Assembly: GCA_947500845.1 (NCBI GenBank)
Contig: CANMTP010000012.1
Location: 53,478 to 117,477 of the forward strand
Origin: an uncultured Aquimarina sp.
GTDB taxonomy: Bacteria > Bacteroidota > Bacteroidia > Flavobacteriales > Flavobacteriaceae
Reading direction: 5' to 3'
Length of the DNA: 64,000 nucleotides
In this document: in pieces, positions 20,430 through 29,827 of the stretch
Position numbering within the stretch: the stretch's first letter is position 1
Layout: the number at the start of each line of letters is the position of its first letter
Translations under genes and position numbers: made by a program
The notes under the pieces: model-generated
What the model was told of the DNA's origin: nothing
Databases searched by the model: none
What the model saw: only the letters and a program-made list of their open reading frames with translations

Positions 20430-21272
20430 TTAAAGACTTCCTATAATTGTGGTTTCTAATCTATCTTGGATCTGTCTGTATTGATCAGGAAACTTTTTAT
20501 ACAGCAATTTCTTTATTTTATCTACATTTTTTGGATGGTATTTTGATGCTCCCAGTAAATGTGTATATCCCAAATTATTGGCATATTTGGACTGATCTTT
20601 TATAGTGTCTCCAGGTATCAGAACAGTTGGATCGATGCCAATTACCTTTAACATACTTGTAAGATTGTACTGCTCTAGTAACAATGCTATCTCTAAATAA
20701 CCTTGATAATCATCGATAAAAGCATCATATTCTTTTCTATGGTCACTCAAAATACCTTTAAGTATTCTGTAAAATGAAAGGAACTCATCTCTTAAAGCAA
20801 AATCCTTAAACCCTATCACGCCACAACTCCACGCGTAAGGAATAGTTGAGTCCCATAAGGGCAAGTTTTTACAATAGTCATCAAAAAATTTAATAAGAGG
20901 TTCGTAGCAATAATACCCTATGTCTTTTCTCTCTACTATTACTTTTTCGAATTCGAATTTAATTGGTTGTTTTATAAATATATCTGTATCTACATGTACG
21001 AAAGGTTCTCTTTGATTTTCGATGGCATATAGCTTTGGTTCCATCCATAGTTCTAAATCCTGTTTAAAATCTACCTTAACCACTCTACATGGCAATCCTG
21101 AAAGATATTCGTAGCCTATCGGATCTATATACAAAGTAATGTCCTTATACCACATATGTGTATGCAGAATGCTTCCTGCGGTCATATAGATAGTATCATC
21201 AAATCTATTACCCATATTCCACCGATTATTGGCAACCGGATACGTATTTAAGCTATAAATAATTCTCATCAA
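20430..21272 (-). CDS. DUF6734-like putative glycosyltransferase
   Basis: 280 aa. It begins MMRIIYSLNTYPVANNRW; either Met may be used. The DxD-like motif is FVHVDTDIFIKQ near residue 95, with SCGVIGFKDFALRDEF later, as in the first domain of the next gene. Family knowledge points to a GT-A fold, but no activity is established. It follows the 1065-aa VWA/PKD gene by 13 bases, so the three glycosyltransferase-like genes form one block between that gene and the tape-measure gene. Confidence 0.65.
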   Translation of the reverse strand: MMRIIYSLNTYPVANNRWNMGNRFDDTIYMTAGSILHTHMWYKDITLYIDPIGYEYLSGLPCRVVKVDFKQDLELWMEPKLYAIENQREPFVHVDTDIFIKQPIKFEFEKVIVERKDIGYYCYEPLIKFFDDYCKNLPLWDSTIPYAWSCGVIGFKDFALRDEFLSFYRILKGILSDHRKEYDAFIDDYQGYLEIALLLEQYNLTSMLKVIGIDPTVLIPGDTIKDQSKYANNLGYTHLLGASKYHPKNVDKIKKLLYKKFPDQYRQIQDRLETTIIGSL

Positions 21273-21285
21273 TCTTCTTTTTCAT

Positions 21286-24200
21286 TTATAAATCTCCAAC
21301 TGACATTGATAATGCGTCATCTCCTTCAATACTGCTGTCACTACCATAATAATAGTAATATGTAGTTTCAAATGTGATTGATTCTATTGCAATATCTGTA
21401 TCACAAAAATCCCGAGCTATAGTAAGTTGTGGAAATATTGTATTGGTAGCGTTTACAGGAAGATTATATGATCTTGTTATCTGTCCTGATGCATTTGGCC
21501 TTTCATTTGACAATGGTGAACCATCTCCAAAATCCCATGTAAATTCAGTAATTGTACTAAGATCAACACCAGAAACCCTAAAGGTTACAGTAGCAATCGT
21601 TTTTGTTGCATTGTATGTGATTGATCGGATTACAGAAGCTTTTGGTTTTTCATATACTCGTACTCCAAAATTCGCACTTTGATTGTTGACTATGAATCGT
21701 ATACTAGTACCATGTAATTGTCTACTCACTCTTCTCGCATCAAAAGAATATGTGTCATCTGCATTTCTAACAACACCCCCATCAAGACCAGCAGGAACAT
21801 CTGCTCTAACTACTGCAGTAGCAGGTACAACATTGAATGGTATAGGTTGTGTATTTTCATCAAAACAGATGACTTCGTCTGGTAAGCTTATTTCAATTTC
21901 ATTTTCATCACAACATAAATAAGGTAGGCAAAAATCGGCCACCACAGGATTTGATATTCTAGGATCTATTTCGAAAGAAAATGCTTCTAAATCAATATCA
22001 CTATCTGAAACTCGTGCCGCTCTGGTTATTGCTTTCGTTTTTTCGCGAACGGCAACCCCTTCTCTTTCGCTCACTAAAGTAGCTTCACCATCTCCATTGG
22101 GTTGCGAGGTTTGTAAATAAAATAACACCAAAGTTCCTCCTGGTGGCACCCCTGATTTATGTTCTAATCCCAAATTACGGTTGAGATAAAAGGATTTAAA
22201 ATCTTCACCAAGGATATCATCGTTTTCAATAGGTAATGCAACTACATTAAACCCTAGGCTATTTGATTTTTTGATAGTGTTAATTCTGCCAACTACTTCT
22301 TTATAATTTCTTCCTAAATGCCCCTCTACTCTATAAAAATCACTATCGATACAAAACTCTAATGGCTTTTTTATAGCCAACAAACTATCGTGATAACTTA
22401 GATTGGTTTTATGTCTTCCTTGTATGGTTTTATCAAAATCCCAATATTCGATTAACTTTTCACCGACATTGTAGTAAAACGGAATAGCCTTTTTACTTAA
22501 TTTACCCAAATTTAGTGAAGGTGTTACTTTTATAAATTGGTAATCTGCATTGTAGTTTGCTAGCTGTGTAACAGCTCTTTTTATCAAAGTAAATAGTCTT
22601 TGCTCGCTTTTTCCTGCACTATAACAAACAGTAAGTTCGCTATTATCCTGATCAATCACGACCTCATCTTCTGTAGTTTCGGGACATAAAACACCCGAAT
22701 TAATCAAAGATTCGTTAAGATTTTTGATTTTAATTTCTAAATCCCTGAAATCTGCAGTGACAAAGTAGTCTGAGGTGTTCAAATCTGTTTCTCCATCTAT
22801 ACTTGCGACAGAGTCTGCAGAAACAGCATCTGAGGCAATCCCTGATAAAACATTATCACGATTAGAGTCAACGATGTAGAGGAACAGTTTGGTCTCTCTT
22901 TTAATCGCTCCGGCTCGATCTATAGTGACACTATGACCCGCAGCATTATAAGGCCCCGGACCTTCATCTCCCAAAACAATTACAATGGTTGGATCAGGAA
23001 TTTCGGTATCTAAAATAGATTCTAATACTACCTGATATCCACTCCCCCAATAATCTGATCCTCCATTTCCCTGTGAGGCGGTAGTACCATAAATACTATC
23101 AATCCAATTTCTGTGTGCAGGATCGTCTGCACGTTTATAAATCACATGATCGCTCCTTGTATTATCTACATTGGTAGACATCCCAATGAGTGTGATATGG
23201 GTATCTGTTGCTGCAATAGAATCTAGATATCCGTTTAGGGAATCTTTTACAAATGTTATTTGAGACCTGAAGGACCCAGACTCATCAATTATAAAAACAA
23301 TGTGATTATCGGCAGTACTGCCACCATCTACACAGGGTGAATCATCATCACCTCCAGTATCAATATCATAAGTAAGCTCAATAGGTTCACAACTATCACA
23401 AGTAGTCGCTACTAGATCTGCCAGGATTGGTGATTTATAAAACCCATGTCTACATTCATAACAAGGACCAGATTTTTCTACTTCGCCTAACATAAGGTGT
23501 TTTGGAAAATCTTTATATCCCGCACAACAATCTGATGTTTCGACATTTAATAATATATCTTTAATTTCGTTATAGGTATCTACAAAATCTTTTAAGGCAT
23601 CGTAACGATATTGGAAATCATCGGGAATACTCGAAGCATTAAAACCGAATAGTTCGGTAAGTTTATCCTGCACAACAGTTAGTATACCCGGAGCTTTTAG
23701 AGCGGTTAAAAGTTTAGTAAATCCTTCTTCTAATTTTTGCACCGTATTATCTGCGATGATAGCATTCAGGAAGCTTTGTTTTAGATCGGTATAGGTATCA
23801 AAAATCTCTGGAGTAGCTACGACCTTATTCATGACCACCTCTGGCAGGCTGTAATAGACATTAGCATAGTTGGTTTTTTGTATGGTTGGATCCTGACTAA
23901 TAATATATTTGGCATCGGCTTTGTTTACCAGTAATACACGGTGATTTACCACACTACTTTCTCCCTGGTTGTCACATCCCAAGGTAGTACATAAATCAGC
24001 ATCTTCGATGTAGGACTCGCGATACAACAAAACTACCCTGTCTTTAAGACCCGATAAGCTGCTTAAAGACGTAATCCCTTCGCCACTTGATTCTTCAACG
24101 AGTTCTAAAAGATTAATTTGTGTTTGTCCTCTGTAAAAGAAAGGCTTATAGCCTGCATTAGTATTATCATATGTTCTATACCCGCCATACGTTATAGACT

Positions 24201-24483
24201 CAAAATCTATAGTATAGTTACCCTCATCGGCTGGGCGAAATAAATGCATCAAATCTCCGTCTGTGGTGACTCCTACTCCCTGGGTGATGGTAATCTCACT
24301 ATCGGTTTCGTTACAGCTTACCTCAAAACCACAAACGATCCCTACGCCACTAAGGCATGTTCTGGACAATCGTATCTGATCATCAAAATAATCTACGATT
24401 TGGTTTAGGTGCCCCTCGGTAAGTACCTGATTTTTGGTAAACCGTCTAAAATTGGTGGTTATTGCCTCTAATGTCGTTGTCAT
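21286..24483 (-). CDS. Large eCIS-associated VWA/PKD protein, paralogue of the 1401-aa protein
   Basis: 1065 aa, no signal peptide. It shares the N-terminal region with the 1401-aa protein (FRRF, HLNQIVDYFDDQIRLSR, LSGVGIVCGFE, KHLMLGE, PYLCCDE). A VWA domain with MIDAS motif DESGS starting at residue 400 is inserted inside this region, between CRHGFYKSP and LTVCY, at about 393-605. In the paralogue that site holds only a short linker. One PKD-like domain is near the end (WDFGDGS at 983), followed by a tail with YYYYYG. Probably a structural or binding part of the particle; function not established. Confidence 0.7.
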   Translation of the reverse strand: MTTTLEAITTNFRRFTKNQVLTEGHLNQIVDYFDDQIRLSRTCLSGVGIVCGFEVSCNETDSEITITQGVGVTTDGDLMHLFRPADEGNYTIDFESITYGGYRTYDNTNAGYKPFFYRGQTQINLLELVEESSGEGITSLSSLSGLKDRVVLLYRESYIEDADLCTTLGCDNQGESSVVNHRVLLVNKADAKYIISQDPTIQKTNYANVYYSLPEVVMNKVVATPEIFDTYTDLKQSFLNAIIADNTVQKLEEGFTKLLTALKAPGILTVVQDKLTELFGFNASSIPDDFQYRYDALKDFVDTYNEIKDILLNVETSDCCAGYKDFPKHLMLGEVEKSGPCYECRHGFYKSPILADLVATTCDSCEPIELTYDIDTGGDDDSPCVDGGSTADNHIVFIIDESGSFRSQITFVKDSLNGYLDSIAATDTHITLIGMSTNVDNTRSDHVIYKRADDPAHRNWIDSIYGTTASQGNGGSDYWGSGYQVVLESILDTEIPDPTIVIVLGDEGPGPYNAAGHSVTIDRAGAIKRETKLFLYIVDSNRDNVLSGIASDAVSADSVASIDGETDLNTSDYFVTADFRDLEIKIKNLNESLINSGVLCPETTEDEVVIDQDNSELTVCYSAGKSEQRLFTLIKRAVTQLANYNADYQFIKVTPSLNLGKLSKKAIPFYYNVGEKLIEYWDFDKTIQGRHKTNLSYHDSLLAIKKPLEFCIDSDFYRVEGHLGRNYKEVVGRINTIKKSNSLGFNVVALPIENDDILGEDFKSFYLNRNLGLEHKSGVPPGGTLVLFYLQTSQPNGDGEATLVSEREGVAVREKTKAITRAARVSDSDIDLEAFSFEIDPRISNPVVADFCLPYLCCDENEIEISLPDEVICFDENTQPIPFNVVPATAVVRADVPAGLDGGVVRNADDTYSFDARRVSRQLHGTSIRFIVNNQSANFGVRVYEKPKASVIRSITYNATKTIATVTFRVSGVDLSTITEFTWDFGDGSPLSNERPNASGQITRSYNLPVNATNTIFPQLTIARDFCDTDIAIESITFETTYYYYYGSDSSIEGDDALSMSVGDL

Positions 24484-24555
24484 AACCTTATGTGTGTTTT
24501 GTTATTGTATGTTTTGTTGTCTTTTTAATCATTTTTAGGACAGAAAATCAATCAT

Positions 24556-25122
24556 TCAATCTTTATGATATTCCTTTAAACCATCTCCGTTAACAGAAAC
24601 AGGTTCTAGTAAACGAATTGTTTCTATCTTTTCACCCAATGCCTCTTCATTTAGTAAATATTCCCCATTGAATTTATGCATAAAATCTTCACTCCCTCCT
24701 ATATAATACCATTTCTTTTCACCTCCCATGCCCTTATCTGAAAAGTTGAAAAATGATTGAATTTTTAGTTTTTCATCAATATACTCTACAATGAAAAGAC
24801 TAAATAGCCGCGGTCTTCTAGGATTAGATTTTGAGACTAAACATTTATATATAAATTTTCCACCGGATGTTTTATATTTATCAATTTTAAATAAATATCT
24901 TTTATTAGGAATAGGGAAACTCTTAACTCTTTCGTAGTAATCATCGGGACTTAATTCTTTCATAGGAATCATCCCAAACCTATTTTTTAGTGATTCCACG
25001 ACATAGTCATTCATAACATCTAGTTTATTATTGTAACTTTCAATATTTGGTACATTCCTAGCTGCTGCGGCTTCCACTTCCGACTGAAAAAAATCATTTA
25101 GCAACTTAATTATATCTTCCAT
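24556..25122 (-). CDS. Hypothetical protein, candidate immunity protein for the DUF4157 cargo
   Basis: 188 aa, soluble, no signal peptide. I do not recognise a named family. The order of elements (N-terminal helices, then PNKRYLFKIDKYKTSGGKF, SLFIVEYIDEKLKIQSFFNF and WYYIGGSEDF strands) recalls NTF2-like immunity proteins such as RhsI types. It begins 28 bases after the end of the gene for the 1547-aa cargo, whose C-terminus looks like a nuclease. That is the position expected for immunity. An alternative is a chaperone or loading adaptor for the cargo. Confidence 0.5.
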   Translation of the reverse strand: MEDIIKLLNDFFQSEVEAAAARNVPNIESYNNKLDVMNDYVVESLKNRFGMIPMKELSPDDYYERVKSFPIPNKRYLFKIDKYKTSGGKFIYKCLVSKSNPRRPRLFSLFIVEYIDEKLKIQSFFNFSDKGMGGEKKWYYIGGSEDFMHKFNGEYLLNEEALGEKIETIRLLEPVSVNGDGLKEYHKD

Positions 25123-25150
25123 ACTCTATTTATTCTAACTTCAAATATTA

Positions 25151-28100
25151 TTAATCTAATCCTGTATCAGGTCCAATCTCAATAATGTTAATTCCATGAG
25201 AAATGTTTTCTCCTCCAGCACTTACTGAGAGAACCTCATAAATAACTTTTTCACACCTTCTGGGGTCCTGTTTAGCTGCCAATCTAGTATGCATAGTTTG
25301 TAACTCTGATTCTTCCATTTCCGGTTTGATCCCCCTTAAAACTTCAACTACTTTATCATCGACAGAAGCCTCATAAATTGCGGTCACTCTTAAATTTAGG
25401 GTTACTAAAACATCTCCATAATCTGCCTGGATATCCTGCAATTCCTGTACTAATTGGGATTCAGCTCCGAACATTACTATTTGATTATAGTAATCGCTAG
25501 TCAAAATCAAATTTAATCCCTGTCTATATCCACTACCCTTGAACCAATCTGCAATTAAATGAGCTGCATTAAGTTGGGGTAGATCTGATGTATCTACTCC
25601 TTCTTGTAGTAATCTTCCCGCACTATCAGTTCTGCCACGCGTCCCCGATGCCTTAACTCCAATACCTCTTCCGATCACCTGATGATTTATTTTCCTATCC
25701 GCTATATCATCAACATTCATTCGTACTTCTATCTGTAATAATTCATCACTCTCCAATCCCTGAGGTCCATAATCATATTTTAAAACGAAGATATCACCTT
25801 CAATACTTGGAATCACATTCTGAGGTTTGTAGTCACTATGTTCTTTACCAGATGGGGCAACATCAATTTCTCCATTTTCCCACTTCGTATTGAAATCTGG
25901 GAAATTGTTCGTCTGTTCTCTTTGTTTCAATCTTTCCCAATCAAACTGATGCTTAACTGTATTATCAACTGGGGCAAGGCCATCATCATTAATTTCTTTT
26001 ACAACAGCATGATATTTTCTATCACCAGTATATTTGGCTCTAATTTTATCATTTACAATAACTGGTACTGTGGTTTTCTCACCAAATACTTCAAACAACT
26101 GTTGCAGTGTGTTTTTTAAGGTTTCCTGAGCATTTTCTGCCTCCTGATCGGCTTGTTCTGCTTGTTGTATTTCTTGAGCATCGGCACTACTTTCGGCTTC
26201 TATTATCTCTCGATTTGCCTGTTCTCCTTCTGTTTTGGTCTGAGAATATTGTGATCTTGCCGTACCGATTAAGCCAATTGCTCTTTGTCTATCTTCTTCT
26301 GGTAAAGTGCTAACTTTACTCTCCCAGCCATTTAATCGATCTTCCACAGACATTGGAGCGCTAGCAACCATCACCTCAACATTATTTCCTTCAACTTGTA
26401 GCCAGGTTCTATGTTGTTTTTCATCAGCAGTGAAATTGATGATTTTTCCAACTTCAGAATCATCCAGTTCCTCATTACCTGTAGTTTCGGTATCTTGTCC
26501 TTCTTCGGTACTTCCTCGACCCGTAATTCTTCTAAACAATCGTTTTGCAGCACTTTTAATCCGATTCAACAATCCAACAACTGCATCTTCAATCTTCTTA
26601 CGTACCTTTTGAATAATCTCCTGTACTTTTTGGGTTATACCAGTAATCCCCAATAAAGATGCTAAGAAACCTATCAAGACAGGAATCGACTTTTTTAGGG
26701 CATTTTCGATAGCATTCGCAATAGCACTTACATTGCCAGATGCTACTGCTTTTACACCTTCGATAAAGGCTTGTACCATCTCAATGATCTGGCTACCCCT
26801 TTGAATAAAGAACTTTACTATATCAATTATTAACATAGCTGCCTTAATAAATGCTCCGGCCGGGTTTAGTAATCCCAATACCCATTTGATTCCGGCTTGT
26901 ACTACTTGGGTAATGACCATATCCCGAATGGCATCGATGACCATCTCCTTAAGATTGGTAAATTGTTCTTTTATATATTCCCATAGCCCTGCGATACCAT
27001 CATTGCGTATAATCATAAAGATCTCGAATGCTGTTTCAACCACGCGAACCACTGGTTCTCCAAGAAGTTTTACCGCTATTCCTCGTACAAAATCCCAAGA
27101 TATTCCCAGTATCTGTGCCACAAGATTGAAGATCCCGGAAAGACTAAATAGATTATCAGGCATGGTGATACCTACACTGCCAAGAGAACCTGTGAGCCAT
27201 GCAATTAGGCCTTCCTGCATATGGGACAAGATATTACCTATAAAATTGTTTAACCCCTGGCCAACTCCTTCAATCAATAACCCTAAGAAACCAATAGGGT
27301 CTTGGATGATAGTACCAATAACACTTAGTGCAGCGCTTAAAAGCTCTGTCAACATATTTTTGATGTTGATAATTGTTCTAATCACCCCGGCAACCGCATC
27401 TAATGCCATATCAATCAATCCACGATTGGCAGCTTTCATCTCTTCGATACGTGCATCTACCGCTTCAAGGCTTTCATTGTACTTATTGGCAAGACTATCG
27501 ATTAACTCGTCTTGTTTATCATTTACCGATTGTTCTAGCTCATCAAACTGCTCCTGGATACCCTCGGCGGCTTCTCGACCAATTTCCTGTAGATTTTCTG
27601 GTAGCGCCGTTACATAATCCTGCACTTCCTGTTTACCTTGAGTGATACGATCTTTGGCTGCAGTTAGCTCTGTGGCAACCACATTAGCAATATCGGTAAT
27701 TACCGAATCCATACGCTCGATAAAAACCTCTCGCCCACGAACAAAGAATTCATTTACCTCATCGGGTAAGCCTGTAAAGACATCGCCTACTCTTCTGAAG
27801 AAACCACTTACTCCACCGTATCTTCTATCAAGATATGCATCCATTTCTCTTTCTACATGATCCTCAAATGCCTGTTTTGCTCGTTCAGCACCCGCCTTAA
27901 ACATCTCGTTCACTCGTGTATCGAGGTCACTTAGAATAGTTTCAACATCGGTTTTAGTATTTTCATAGATCGTATTGATCTCTCCTGCAATACGTTCACG
28001 TTCGGCAGTATCTGTGGTACCGGTTTGTACTTGATCACCTGCTACCTGATTTAATAATCCGGTGCGATCCTGATGCATACCCTGTAAGGCCTCCTGGCTA

Positions 28101-29794
28101 TTGCCCTCGGCACTGGTTTGTGCATTTTGTAAGGTACTTTGCTCTTCAGTTCTAAACTCTCCCGGTGCCTGAGCTGTATTTTCTCGTGCTTGATGGGTAG
28201 AATCCAGTGCCCCTATAAATTCTGGTTCGTTAGAGTTTGCTAATTGGTCATCGGTAATTTCGTTTTCAGCCATTTGCTGGTCTACTTCGGACATGTTGTC
28301 CTGTAGCGGCTGACTTACCTCGGAATCACCTCTTGCCGGTGGCATTGCATTTTGTGCCCGCACACTATTTGGGGCATCTCCAATCGGTGCTGGAGGCAAT
28401 GGTGTTATTTCTCGCTCAGGTACTGCTTCTGTATTTGGTTCTTGTGCCGTTGCTTGCGAAATATTACCTGAAGCAGCTGCCTGTTCGTTTTGCACATCTT
28501 GTGTTGCCGCATCCCGAACTTCATCTATATTATTGTTATTCTCGAAATCTGCAGCTTCTTCTTCATTGGCCGGTAGTTGCATGCTTTCGATACGCTGCAT
28601 GAGTTGTGCCTTGAAAGCGTCTGCACTAAACTCTCCTGCTTCCTGCTCTTCCATGGTGTCTACCTGCGCAGCCTGAGCACCACTTTCTCTTTCGTTTGCA
28701 GGAGAAACAGCTGAAGCCTGCGCACTACCTGCTGATGCAGTTGCCGGTTCGTGATCTTGTTGTTCCTGGGCTCTATTTTCTACACGTTGTTCTAATTGTT
28801 GGAAATTAGGATCCTCTTCCGGACTACGCGGGGTCGTTGGTTCAGCAGCTACTGCAGTTTCTCTAGCACCCGGTTGCCCTCCAGCTTCAACTCCTTCGAC
28901 TCCGGTCTGAGGAGTTTCAACGGTTTCTCCTGCAGTTTGTTCTACCAGAGTTTCGGGTACTGTTTCTGTTTCAGGTGCTGCAGCTTCAGATTGTGTAGCA
29001 GCAGTGCTACCCGCTGTTGCAGTCGTACTTTCCTGAACAGCCGGACCTGAGGCTCCCTGTTGAATGGTATGGGTGAGTTCGTGTGCTAAGAGTGTTTGTC
29101 CTTCGGTTGTTGCCGGATTAAATCGATTTTGATTAAAGTGAATATCATTTCCGTTAGTAAAGGCTTGAGCTCCTAATGCCCGGTTCATAGCTACAGACTC
29201 ACTCCCTGTGTGAATTCTTACACCACTAAAATCTGCTCCAAAACCAGATTCCATCTTGGTCTGCACACTACCTGAAAGTCGAGAGCCTTGACTCCTTGTA
29301 TTTCGAAGAGATTGGCCAATATTAGCGCTATTTAGTCCAGAACTACCAGGGTTTTCTCTGGCCTGTACTTCTTCATCTTCTTGAAGTTGTACATCTTCAT
29401 CTTCAGACTGTGCTTGCACCTCTTCGTCTTCCTGTAGCTGTACATCTTCTTCTTCCTGCAATTGAACTGGTTCTTCCTCCATTCGCTGTATTGGAGCATC
29501 AGATAAATATGTTAGAGGTTGTATACGCTCTGCAATGGGTTTTTCCTGAATATTTTCATCTTCGGTCATGGTTTGTACCGAAACGGGAGCAGAAGAAACA
29601 TTAGATTGCACTCCATTTTGTTGTTTGTTTACAACTTGATCTGCAACATGATCGGCTTCTACTTCATATTTATCACTAGGCTGTCCTACCTTCAATTTAG
29701 GTTGGATAAACAAATCGCTTCCGTTTTTCGGTTTAAAAATAGAAGGAGTATTGTTTCCTTTTGTAGCGGTATTTGCAGTCTTTGGTGTAAACAT
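25151..29794 (-). CDS. DUF4157 (eCIS core-domain) cargo protein with nuclease-like C-terminus
   Basis: 1547 aa. Residues 1-105 are polar. At 106-145 there are tandem acidic VQLQEDEEV-type repeats. At about 175-250 lies the DUF4157 domain, with FGADFSGVRIHTG and metalloprotease motif HELTH at 238-242. A long Gln/Ala/Glu-rich linker and coiled coils follow, then at about 840-1140 a series of amphipathic and hydrophobic helices (for example IGFLGLLIEGVGQGLNNFIG). The C-terminal ~150 residues carry AHLIADWFKGSG (His1412) and LNLILTS (Asn1428), like Endonuclea_NS_2-type His-metal nucleases. DUF4157 is a known marker of eCIS-associated effectors. Probably a delivered toxin; the long middle may aid packaging or membrane passage. 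Confidence 0.82.
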   Translation of the reverse strand: MFTPKTANTATKGNNTPSIFKPKNGSDLFIQPKLKVGQPSDKYEVEADHVADQVVNKQQNGVQSNVSSAPVSVQTMTEDENIQEKPIAERIQPLTYLSDAPIQRMEEEPVQLQEEEDVQLQEDEEVQAQSEDEDVQLQEDEEVQARENPGSSGLNSANIGQSLRNTRSQGSRLSGSVQTKMESGFGADFSGVRIHTGSESVAMNRALGAQAFTNGNDIHFNQNRFNPATTEGQTLLAHELTHTIQQGASGPAVQESTTATAGSTAATQSEAAAPETETVPETLVEQTAGETVETPQTGVEGVEAGGQPGARETAVAAEPTTPRSPEEDPNFQQLEQRVENRAQEQQDHEPATASAGSAQASAVSPANERESGAQAAQVDTMEEQEAGEFSADAFKAQLMQRIESMQLPANEEEAADFENNNNIDEVRDAATQDVQNEQAAASGNISQATAQEPNTEAVPEREITPLPPAPIGDAPNSVRAQNAMPPARGDSEVSQPLQDNMSEVDQQMAENEITDDQLANSNEPEFIGALDSTHQARENTAQAPGEFRTEEQSTLQNAQTSAEGNSQEALQGMHQDRTGLLNQVAGDQVQTGTTDTAERERIAGEINTIYENTKTDVETILSDLDTRVNEMFKAGAERAKQAFEDHVEREMDAYLDRRYGGVSGFFRRVGDVFTGLPDEVNEFFVRGREVFIERMDSVITDIANVVATELTAAKDRITQGKQEVQDYVTALPENLQEIGREAAEGIQEQFDELEQSVNDKQDELIDSLANKYNESLEAVDARIEEMKAANRGLIDMALDAVAGVIRTIINIKNMLTELLSAALSVIGTIIQDPIGFLGLLIEGVGQGLNNFIGNILSHMQEGLIAWLTGSLGSVGITMPDNLFSLSGIFNLVAQILGISWDFVRGIAVKLLGEPVVRVVETAFEIFMIIRNDGIAGLWEYIKEQFTNLKEMVIDAIRDMVITQVVQAGIKWVLGLLNPAGAFIKAAMLIIDIVKFFIQRGSQIIEMVQAFIEGVKAVASGNVSAIANAIENALKKSIPVLIGFLASLLGITGITQKVQEIIQKVRKKIEDAVVGLLNRIKSAAKRLFRRITGRGSTEEGQDTETTGNEELDDSEVGKIINFTADEKQHRTWLQVEGNNVEVMVASAPMSVEDRLNGWESKVSTLPEEDRQRAIGLIGTARSQYSQTKTEGEQANREIIEAESSADAQEIQQAEQADQEAENAQETLKNTLQQLFEVFGEKTTVPVIVNDKIRAKYTGDRKYHAVVKEINDDGLAPVDNTVKHQFDWERLKQREQTNNFPDFNTKWENGEIDVAPSGKEHSDYKPQNVIPSIEGDIFVLKYDYGPQGLESDELLQIEVRMNVDDIADRKINHQVIGRGIGVKASGTRGRTDSAGRLLQEGVDTSDLPQLNAAHLIADWFKGSGYRQGLNLILTSDYYNQIVMFGAESQLVQELQDIQADYGDVLVTLNLRVTAIYEASVDDKVVEVLRGIKPEMEESELQTMHTRLAAKQDPRRCEKVIYEVLSVSAGGENISHGINIIEIGPDTGLD

Positions 29795-29827
29795 GTTAGA
29801 TGCTCTAACTTAATTGTTTAAAAATTA

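Noticed and set aside
26886..27617. 243-aa plus-strand frame opposite the DUF4157 cargo gene
   Set aside because: Composition (Ser/Ile/Pro-rich, no domain) is that of a shadow of the long minus-strand gene, which has clear domains.
25151..29794. The 1547-aa protein as a tape-measure protein because of its length and central hydrophobic helices
   Set aside because: It has a DUF4157 domain and a nuclease-like end; the protein at 16315-17871 matches the CIS tape-measure family instead.
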